NCBI GenBank assembly: GCA_012934845.2
Contig: WNNJ02003012.1
Location: forward strand, 215,495 to 279,494
Length of the DNA stretch: 64,000 nt
DNA from: Pomphorhynchus laevis
Taxonomy: Eukaryota; Acanthocephala; Palaeacanthocephala; Echinorhynchida; Pomphorhynchidae
Direction of reading: 5' to 3'
Positions within the stretch are counted from its first letter, which is position 1. Every line of letters starts with the position of its first letter. Under the pieces are notes generated by a model that was not told where the DNA came from, ran no database searches, and saw only the letters and a program-made list of their open reading frames with translations. The translations under genes and the position numbers were made by a program. Of the stretch, positions 45,701 to 57,700 are shown in pieces.

Positions 45701-48700
45701 TAACAGACGTTGTATCAGAATAAGAATTAGAGGTCATCAGGAGGAACTGCTATGCTATCAGGTTTCATATTAAATTATCAGAAATTTTATTAATCTGACT
45801 ATAGTAGGTAAAACATAAACATTACTTTATTACTTTACTAAATGCCGTAGCTTAGTAACAAGTTTATTGAGTTTTATGAAACTCTGTGAACATTTGAGAT
45901 TTTGTTTTCTCTTCGATATTTTCATATTTTAATAAACCTGAGAAAGTTTGTTCTTTATCTAAAAATATAATACTTTATTTTTAGCATCCAGTAACTGAAC
46001 ATATGAACTCGTAACATGAATTTGTCTCTAATGAATAAATGAGTTCATATAAACTTAGATATGAAATCATGGATTTAAATGAACTTTACATGAATTTATG
46101 ATCTCGTTATTTGCGTTTAATCTGTTATCTACAAAGCATAAACGTATTTATAATTTCTTTTAGAGAAAATATATAGTGGTATTAGCTTATTTTAGATATA
46201 TGCAAAAACGTAAAGATAGTAGTTCTCTCTGAAGAACTAAGATGGAACTACTATCTCAGAGAGAACTAGTTATCTCTGAAGTAACACATTAAAATGTAAG
46301 TAATATACATAGAGGTGTGTAAATAATATACATTAAAATGTATGTAATACATAAAGAGTGTGTGTAATGCACAAAAGGTGTAAGTAATACAATTAAAATG
46401 TAAGTAATACACATTAAAATGTCAGTAATATGCATCAAATATATATTCAATACACATTAAAATGTGAGTTATATACATATAGAAGTGTAAGTGATACACC
46501 AATATGGGAAATTATCTTCGATAATAATTTTAAGCCATACATGTTATAATCAAAAAAGCGTTCATTGTGTTATAATTATCTATCAAATATTTTTAATAAT
46601 TAATTATTTTAATTTCCATAAGCAAAAAGTTTTATAATTGCATTATTAATGTGTTACCAAATTCAATGTTAGCACATAAAAGGTAATTGACAATAAAGTT
46701 ATGTATGTAATTAAAGCTAACATCTTTAAATATAACCATAAGTTTCAATTATATCATATGTTCCATATATAATATAATATTTTTTATCGTTTAACTCTTA
46801 GCAAATAAAATATTTGCTAAAATATTAATTGTTTACGTGTAATCTGCCGAATAGAACAGACAATGAATTCGTTAAATTTACAAAATTTGTTTCAGAGTAA
46901 AGTCTAATATAATATCTATATAATTTAATTGAATTTTAATTAAAAATTTAGCTTGATGATCAGCTTTTGAAGATTTATCATCATGGATGGGTTATAGGTA
47001 AATTGCACCATGTCACATGCTGCGATATAGATTGGTATCGTAGAATTACCAACAGTTATATTACAGAAGCAGTTGAAGCCTTGCAAGTAAATTGTGATGA
47101 ACAATTAGTCGTCGAGACTTTAATTACTCTACGAACCAATCCAGATTTGGTGGTTCAAGTATTGAAGTTGCTAAATAATCAGAACGCAGCCTACGACTTT
47201 CTCGAATTGTGCTTTTCATCCGCTTACGGAGCTGGAATACTTAAAGACGACGAAGATTTTTGTATGCTGCTATACAAGTCACTATTGGATACTAATTGGT
47301 TAAGTCCGTTTGTGAGAATGTTTTCCATTCGGCGATTTTGTTGTCAAGGGTTCTTCATATGTGCTCTGCGTGAACCCATGCTTAATGTATTGGCCGAGGT
47401 CTGTCCAGATTAATGTTTATTATAATATTCATTATTGTACATGATAGGACGATTGGTATTTGGATATTGATCGAGATTCTATACTCAGTCATTTTACTCA
47501 GTCAGAAATTACTAAGCGGTAAATGTTAGATATAAGAAGAATGTCTTGTTTATTAAAAATTTTATGTATTATTTATTTAACATTTAGAATGTTAGATATA
47601 AGTATATATATTATGTTATATATTATGATCGGGAATGGATCCTGCATACTTGATAAGACAATTGCTTACCCGGATTGGGTAAGCAATTGTGATTATTAAA
47701 CTAATATAGGCTGAATGCCTCTGATGATAATTAGCGTCGTGAAGAACGCTAATTATTAAACAAAACAACTTTAAAACCAAAACAAAGAATAAAATAAATA
47801 CAGTTCATTAGAAATATAGTGGTGGTTTTACTGTTGACTTCGCAAAACAAGCCGTGTTTACTCGTTACACCGCTGCGCTAATTCGCTGCATGAGGAAACT
47901 TATTGACCGCTTATCTCCGGTCGACCGAACTAATTTTTTCCCAGAAGCTGCAAAATACCTCTGCGTTGGTGCCAATTGCTCCCAGGGTTTCGATGGCGAT
48001 CGGAACTAACTTGTACTGCCGCTCATCTAAGCCGCTATATTTGGTAAGCTTCACAAATTTAGCATGATCAGCAACGGAACTTGCATAATGCACTACGCGC
48101 TATGTGACTGGCTACGAGAATGTTTGGGCATATAAAGTCCCAAACAAGCACTCGCTCCTAATAAACAACTAATATTGTTTTAAAATATTGCTTTTAAACT
48201 AATATTGTTTAAAACATACGCTTTATTATACAGAAATCATATTTTGATACCGATATACACGTGTGTAAGGTTAAAAATTTGATAAAATTAATAAAAAGTA
48301 AATAAAAATTAATAGATATTGATAAGTTGGTAAATTAAAATTCGAATGTAAAATTTAATTAAAAATAACCGTTTGATTATATCAATGATCAATTCGTAAC
48401 AATCGAACAATTTAGTTGTTCAAATTCTATTTCATTCGAATTCAAAAGAAAGTATTAATTTACTTTACATTAGATTATACACAAATTACATAGATATTCT
48501 ACAATATTTAAATACACCACAATGTACTTTTACATCATTTAATTCGTGTTGTTTAGATTTATTAATACTTTGTAATCTTATCATAACATTTTAAAAATCG
48601 CAAATGAAATAATATATTTATTTAAAATATGCATTAATTTCTACATTTATTATGGATAACTTATATATTGCAAACTGTTCGTTATTATTATGATACCGTT

Positions 48701-51700
48701 GTCCGACATTACGCTGTCGACATTTAGCCATTAATGCAATCTTAATTTGGCATTGGATATATAAAATAATTAAATAAATTTTTATATTTATTTAATTATG
48801 GTATTTTATATTCAAATATTTAAATATTAATTATATATATTGAATTTATTTATTATTTCTTAATTACTTTATAATAAAATTATATATTTATTATAATTTC
48901 GTATTATAAATTTTTAAAGCAATTTTGTCTTTTTTGATAAATATATAGATTCGGTGATGATGATACTTTCGAGATACGTCTTCAGACGTATACTGATATA
49001 ATGAGTAGGAAACTTGCTTCGCTATGTGTGGGCTTTCTGGAAAGGATGCTGTTTAATTTAACAGCTTTGCCTAAATGTATTAGACAAATGCTAAGAGAGT
49101 ATTTTATCCTATCGAAAAATGAAGTAAGTTTCACTATTCAATAAATAATAGCAATGAGTTATTTTTACAAACATTTACCTCTGAAGTTATGTTACAAACG
49201 TAATATTCAGCTCTTTGTTAATGATATTTTGACGAAAATACATATTTAATACATATTTAATATGTATTTAAATGCATCTTAATGCATTAAGATGTATTTA
49301 AGACAATAGAGCTGAAGCGAGTACTTTACCGCGATGTTTATTTAGAATTTTCCCCGTTATATTGAGTTTATATTTTTTATTTTTGTGTTACTTATTATTA
49401 CATATTATTTGAAGGAGAGTGAGACCATTCTGCGTGAATTTCTTGTAATACATATAAGCCATACGCGAAAGAATGACGAATGCCGTTTTGTCATCACAAT
49501 GACTCATCAGTGCCAGATCCCTCCCACTACTGGATGCAGAGGTGGACTGGCAGACGGCAATCAATGAATTAATCAATGTGAATGATGTACAAGTAAATTT
49601 TATAATAACATCATAGAGTACTAAATCAGTACTACAGCTTCACCAAAAAGGATCATTAGCAAAAGCACTGGTAAATGCCAGCGCAGGTCTCTTTAATATC
49701 AGCTAACTTTGATCATGAAGGAGAGTAAGACCATTCCACGTGAATTTCTTGTAAAACATGTAAGCAAGACGCGAAAGAATGACGAATGCCGTTTCGTCAT
49801 CACAATGACTCATCAGTGCCAGATCCCTTCTCCTCTGCATCCAGTAGTGGGAGGGATCTGGCACTGATGTGTCATTGTGTGACGAAACGGCGTTCGTCAT
49901 TCTTCCGCGTCTTGCTTACATGTTTTACAAGAAATTCACGCGGAATGGTCTCACTTTCCTTAAATTCATGATAAAAGTTAGCCGATATTAAAGAGACCTG
50001 CGCTGGCATTATAAAATAATAATATAATGTATCAATTATACTTTATATAATCAGATCAGATAGCTGAGACTACGTATATTAAATTAATTATAAATTAAAC
50101 GTAATGATAAATAAGAATAAAATAATAAGTAATTAAATAATTATAAATATTTTTTAAAGAGAGAGATTTATTATTATAATAAACAAAAGATTTTGTTTTT
50201 CCAAAAATGAGTACTGGAATATTTCTATTTGTTACTGTTCTGTTTGTAATACTGCTCGCTCGCCTAAACGCAGTGGCTTACCACGGGATGAGCGTGGACT
50301 TCGCAAACTAGCAGATATTGACCGAGCGATTTCGAAGCTGATCTTTCTCTTAAGTTTCACTGCTAAATCACTATAACTTAATGGTCCTTTTTGTGCTAGC
50401 GTCGATGCAATTGTTTTCACTAACATGCTAGCTTCTTTGTCAAATCATCCTGCTGTTGAAAATACTAATGGAACATATGTACTGTGTTCAATTCTTCGCA
50501 CTCGTTCACTGTACTTCAATTTTTTCGGTTTTCGTTGTACTCGAAGGCCGATTCAGGTGCACGAGTAATGTTTGATTAAGCTTGTGTTGAAAAAACATTA
50601 ACGTCGTAGAACGTTCGCTCGAATCGAGAACCGTAAACACCAGAGCATACTATATCTAGCCGTGCACATTGTTTGTTCGTTTTCGCTGAGTTTTCAAATG
50701 TAATATTATCGGGAACATTCATTAACTCTGGTTCAATTCCGACATTGTGGCCAACTAAGCTCAGAGCACTTGCTATTGTATCCCGGACTGCATTGTGTCG
50801 GATGATCGGTAGTGCTCCATAATTGCATGATAGTGCGTGCGCTAAGGTTATATTCGACCCGCAGTAACACAATCGCTTATCGAGACCTTGATCCAAGTTA
50901 CCATATCGTGCGTTGATTGCATCGGTGAATTCATTGATGGATAGATAAAATTTATCGTGTTTAAGCAGTAAGGCACTTAGCCACCATGAGGCACCAAGAT
51001 GTGCCGCATGTTTGATGGTGTTTTGTAGGGATGGAGCTAGGTCGGTTAGTATTTTTGATACACGATCTAGATGTGCTTGATGTCGGAATCGCGTAATTTT
51101 ATGAAGTACTGTGTTTTGCTTTTCGCGTAGACTATCACCTAAAGAGTCTCCATCATAAGTCGATAGAAGCATTCTTGATGATGTTTTCTCAATATGAGCG
51201 GTAAATAATGGGTTGGCGATCCCTATTCCTCCTAGCTTGAAAGGGGAGCAGAGTATATTCGATATTCCATTGGTTAGCTTAAATGTAGCAAATTTAGGGA
51301 GCAAGTTGGATTTTATGATATCTTCTAATTCATTCCATACCTTTTCGGTGATGTTGCATGAACGCATTATGTGAATCCACTTCGACTGAATTGAATTGAC
51401 CATTCCTGAATATGCAACGTGCGGATCATTTTTAGCTACTACGCACAATCTCTCGATTAGTGCATTCCAGCCGGCAAGCAAATCGTAGATTGATTGCTCT
51501 TCATAATCATCAAAACCAATCGGTGAACCAAGGACGTTTATTCCAGTCGTTGTTGTGTTCATGTTTGTGTCGGGCAGTTGATCATTATTTATAGGCAGAT
51601 GCGATAATATGTTTGATTTTTTTTGCGTTTATAAAGTAGCCATACTTCGGGCCGTCTGCATGCAGAATATTCCACACTTTCTTTAACATATCAAGCGGTC

Positions 51701-54700
51701 CAACAAAGTTGGCATCGTCGGCGTACCATATTTGTACAACAGAAGGGACCTGCCGCTTTATTGTGTCGATCAACGGAAGTGAAGTCATAGCGAAACCTGC
51801 CATGGCAAAAGGGTCACCTTGTGTGAAACCTTCTGATGACAAGATACTTTTTCACCGATTGTAAGTACAGCCGGGCTAGAGTACATATTTTAGAGTGCAC
51901 ATGACAGGGCAGGACATACAAAATTTATATTGTGTAGTGCAACTGCACGGTTTGTTAGGTTGAAAGCGTTCCTTGCATCAATAGTCATTAGTCAATTTTT
52001 GGTTGATAGGTTTAGTTCTTTTTTGAGATTCGCGATAGCAAGTTCAAGTCCACCTCTTTGTGAAGGTCCCAATTGTGTAGTTCCTGCGACATCCTGTATA
52101 TCATTGCGTGCGATTGTTAGAATCGCTTTGCTTATGATCCGCCTAATGGTGTTGCATATTCCGATAGGGCGGATACCACCAGATTTCTTCTTCAAATCAA
52201 CTAGATGACAAACGGTGAAAGGATCGAGGGAGCCCGATGGCACTTTTTCAGTAGCAACAAAAATGGCAAATTTGGCAATGGCCTTGGCAAGTAAATTTGA
52301 TTGCTGTCCAAAATCGGTTAGGCCAATTATAAATCATGATGTATCATGATAAGATTAGAGGGCATTAGGAGAAACTGCTACGCTATTAGGTTTCGGACAT
52401 TATTCCCTCACCTGTTATAGTAACGAAGCCAAATACTATTCTAACTCAAAGTATGTTATATTACGATCTATAAACATTTTCCGCTAATGAGTTTAAATTT
52501 ATATTTTAATATTATTGTGTTAATTTATATATTTTACTATTATCTGTTTGATTATATTTTTAATTTGTTAAATAATTTAAATGATTTCGAAGAAAGCCGA
52601 TATCGTTACAAATTGTTGCAATTCTTAAAATTTCATTATTTAATGTATTATATTTTATATAATTGATGTTAATTTAATGATTGATGTTAATTTTATAATT
52701 GATGTTAATTTAATGTTCATGTAAGATAAAAATATTCATATAAAGATATCTATTTTATAAAAAATAAATAGATATTCTGAAATATCAGAAATATTCATAT
52801 ATGAAATATTCATATCTAGATATATACCTCCTTTAACATCAATATTGGTTTTATTAAGAATAAGGCTTTCTGGATAAATATGTTAACTTGTTGAATAAAA
52901 ATTATTAGTATTAAATACACATGTATTAAATACACAAATAGATTCTAATGACATATTATAATACAAATCATATTGTTTATTATAAATTCATAAATTTTTT
53001 CGCTTAAGAGTTTAAATTTATTCTTTATATTATTGTGTTGATTTATATATTTTACTATTTTCTGCTTGATGTTATTTTTATAGCAACCTAGTTTAAAATA
53101 TGTATCTATTAAATTATTTAAATGATTTTGAAGAAAGCCAATATCATTACATATTGTTGCAATTCTTAAAATTTCATTATTTAATGTATTATATTTTATA
53201 TTATATGGTATGCATGAATGCTCATGCAAAAATATGTTTCTTGTAAATTTAAATATGTCATCTTTACAATATAAATTAAAAGTAGTTTTCATGATGTTAA
53301 CCTTTTTTATCAACAGTTTTATTAAGAATAGGGCTACTTTAATAAATGTGTTCACTTATAATCTCTATTTTTTATCTTATTGCTCTATAAGAAATATTAC
53401 TGATACCTAAATAATAACCGAATACCTCACAAATATATCAGCTTTAATAAATTTTCCTTTAATATATCAGCTTTAATAATCTAAAGCGAATGTAAAGATT
53501 AAAATCAATTAAATTTAATTTTAATTTAAAGATTCCTATATTTAGATTGCAAAATCACCTTAATGTCATACCATACATTAACATGTCCAATACTCTATAA
53601 TGTAATATTTATTTTATTATAGTAAATACAATAGTTAATATAATATATTTTATATCAAAATAGTTACTATTTGAAAAAATTATATATCGTTTTATATAAA
53701 ACGATAAATTGTAATGTAAATGTTCAAGAATGAAGTAATCTAATCTTCTAAATATCCATGATTTTTGATTAGATTAATAAGGTAAATGTTAGCTTCCATG
53801 TTCGCAAGTATTTAGCAATTTTATTTTTTTATTATTTTTAGTAAATTAACTTTACCAAGTGAATTATTATAATTAACTAAACAGGATTAATAATTAATAA
53901 AATAAACATAATTAATTCAATAACGTACAGTACGTCAATAAATTTACTGTTTGCAAATGTCTTTACTGATCATCATTATAAACGCATCCTTATAGTCGCT
54001 CAGATCGAGCCCTATGACGCATTTTCAGGATATACGAAGTCCGTTCAATTTAAATGGCTACATTATTTGTGAACTGTATATTGTAAGGAATATCAATTAA
54101 TGGACTTTAGGAATAACGTTTGTGGAAAATTCATCTCAACTTTGCTGGAGCAACCAGTTGACGAGAATAAATAAAATATAAATTGCTTAGATAATTATTG
54201 ATTATTAAGGGAAAATCTTGAATATCTAACAAATTCCAAGCTCATAAATTAACTTTGAGATTTTGTTTAGAATGAAGTCATAAGAATGTTCGTTGTCGAT
54301 GTGATGGGCAATTACCTCCATGATCCTATTGGTAGTGATTTAGTGGATAATACATTTATCACTGCCATTGCACAATATAATATTAACCAGGTTAGTAACA
54401 AACCTACATTTATATAATTTTACTTTCTGTAAGATATCCTCTCTTTTGCTTGAATATTTGACATCATCTTCTTTGCCGTCATCAATGAAATCAAAATTTA
54501 CAAACACAATTAACTATTTATTCGCTGAGGTACTGCTTTCTTTATTATTTTGCTCTATTTTGGTTTCACATTAATATGTTTTTTATAAAGGTTTAATCGT
54601 AAATTACTATCTTTATAGTTAAAAATTATTTTGGTACAAGAATTTGAATTTTAAAGAATACAATTTAGATTTAAAATGTCCACTTTTAAAATACAAAATT

Positions 54701-57700
54701 CATTACTCAAACATTTGATTCGAATTGTTCAGGGCGTTTAAACATTGAGAGGAATAGAAAAAGAAAATAATTGTTCACAAATTTTCGACTATTGCAATAG
54801 TCCTTTTAAAGTGTTATGTTTTAACACTTGATCATTGGACAATATTTGATTCGAATATTTTTAAATATCTCTAACATTTAGATCTTAAGCCATTCGATAT
54901 TTTGTGCTATTTTAATCTAGTGACATTCGATTTTTTTTACTTTATGGCTGAGTCGATCAATCGATCGACTGGCTTTAGTCGATCGATTGATCGACTAAAG
55001 TTGATCAATCGATCAACTTTAGTTGATCGATTAGTCTAAAAATATTCATTTTAGTAACACGTTTCAGTCTCTTCGATTAAGAAATGTGTACTTTTTCAAA
55101 CATCGCTTTTATTTTTAAATAGAAATTTAATTAATATCATAAATAGTAAAATATTCTTTTAATTTAAGAAAAATAATAAAAACTTTTACATAAATGTAAC
55201 TTTTAAATATAATCTACAAATTTTACTGTTTTTGATAGTTGTTTAATTTTTATTTTAAAATGAATGTTATTATTACTTTTATTTAACAAAAAGATGTATT
55301 TATTTTTTCTGATATTTATTAAACGTTATATTGTTTCTTGGTTATTCTAAACTTAATTTTTTTAAGGAAAAGAATCAATTTCGATCAAAGTTATTGGATA
55401 TAATAGGGTCATCAATAGATACATTGCCTCTGGATGATAACAACGATGTATATCTTCCAAGAGAAAGCTTTCTGTTAACATACAATGAAGTCCACAATTT
55501 GGTAAGTTATTTAAATTGTTTATTAATTAACTAAAGACAAACATCTAAATTCTTACCAAATGAGGGGACTGAATAAAAATTTATTATTTGTAAATATCGT
55601 GTCCGTTTTGGAGATAAGCTCGAAAAAATACAATGATCTAGCACCTTGAAAGAGGTGAGTTTAGATTACTAAGATTGATCATTCTGATGAAATGCTTTTT
55701 CTTGTTTTAATACAAACCAAACCTAAAAGAAGTGAAAGTTGAAAGATCAGGGCTACAGGGGCAATATTCGTGATAATTTAACGAATTGAATGGAATTTGT
55801 GAAATGTGTAAAATTTGAAAATAGCGAAACTGTTTTAAATTAACAGATAAAGTCTTAAACTTTTAAATTCGGAAGGTTGCGATACACTTTGAATTGTATT
55901 TGCATTTAGAAATTAAAATTGACATTATAATTGCCATATGAATTTTGTTAAGTTTGACTATTTGTTCACATTAAATGGAGTAACTTCAGGAAATTTACAA
56001 GATTTGATATCTGCATTGCCTTCTAAAACCCAAATGAAGCAATTATTCGACATTCGAACAAACGATGGTATAATTTTCTTTTCATTTTCTGCTTTATTTC
56101 TATTACTACAAAATGTGTATTTTATGTGACATCTTGTTTAGATTATGTACCACACTATGAGGATTAAATTTGTACAACATTTTTGAGGATTCTGTACCAC
56201 ATTGGAAGTTTCCATACTACATTTTCTTTTTGAAAATAAAGTATGGGAACAAGTTGATGTTTTATCAATAGGTAATCGAATTGATAAACCGTCAACTTTT
56301 AAAGTTGTAATGAGAAAATAGGATATAAAACAGATATGAATGGAATACATTAAAACGCAAACTACATTACAATTAAGATGGTATTGTAAATCAAATACCT
56401 GGTGATGATTGTGATAGAATACATACTGATCAATTGGGAAAGGGATATCAAAACGTATAAGTCAACATAAATATCATGTTAGAAAAGGAATTGGATCAGA
56501 GGTTGTTATAAATCATTCCTTAAACAATGATCATAACATAGGATTTGATAGAAGTAAACGATTTTAGTGGAGGATATTCGTTATTTTAAATTATTTACTG
56601 TTTTTAATCAATTCTACAATTAATTTTGTTTTAAAAACAAGTGTTATTTCTTTTGTTAGCTTTTATTTCCGTTGTTTTTGTTCATTTTTTTCTTTTTCAG
56701 CTTTTTTCCGTTGTTGTTTTTGTTCATTTTTTTCTTTTCAGCTTTTTTTCCGTTGTTGTTTTTGTCCATTTTTCTTTTTCAGCTTTTATTTCCATTGTTG
56801 TTTTTGTTCATTTTGTAGTTCATTGTGGAATTCATTTTGATGTTTTGATGAAAAAGGGCACAACTAATAGTTTGAACTTTTGCGATGTGGTAGTCATCAT
56901 ATAATTAGCAATTTTTTTAAACCTGTTTTATATAATTATATCCTGATGATAATAGTTAGTTTTATCTTAAGTGAAGAACAAATATATAAATTTATTTATA
57001 TAAAATGTTAAAATTAAGTTTATTTTGCTCATAATGTCCTCAGAAACTGATATTAAACTACTGTTATCAGCTATTATTATACTGTAATTACTTTATTGTT
57101 TATAAAAATAAATAATATATTTATTAATAAAATATTAAAAAAATAAACAATTGTTTATGTACTACGGAATTAAATTTGTAGAGCAAAGTGTGCATTTTAA
57201 ATACATTTAAAATAAATGTATTTTATTATTATGATCTCGCTGTTTCTGTATAAAACTTTCAAAAACATTGGTTTTTAGCATAACATGACAATTAAATCCT
57301 TAATTAAAGCTCTTATTCACATGAAAGGTTTTGGATAAACATTTAGTGGCAACAACCAAATTATCTCAAAAGTTAAATTATTGTAAATTAAATTACTGTA
57401 ATAAATGCTTGAAGAATTATAAATCAAATCAGCTTAATGAGTCTACGTATTTTAAAAATAAAAAATAACGATAAATAAAATTTAAATAAGAAATAATTAT
57501 AAATTATAAATAATAAATAATTATAAATAATTAATAATTGCTATATAAGATTTTATATAATTCAAATTTTTTGATAAATAATTGTGATAAAAACAAGTGT
57601 AAAATACCATTGGCCCCACTGCGATGTTGGGTTGAAGAACAGGAGCCGATCTGATAACATAGCTGATTATCTATGTGTACTTTGATGTTTTTAAAATACA

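Noticed and set aside
56641-56904. 87-residue ORF rich in Phe/Val
   Set aside because: It arises from the 42-bp T-rich tandem repeat, not from a membrane protein gene.
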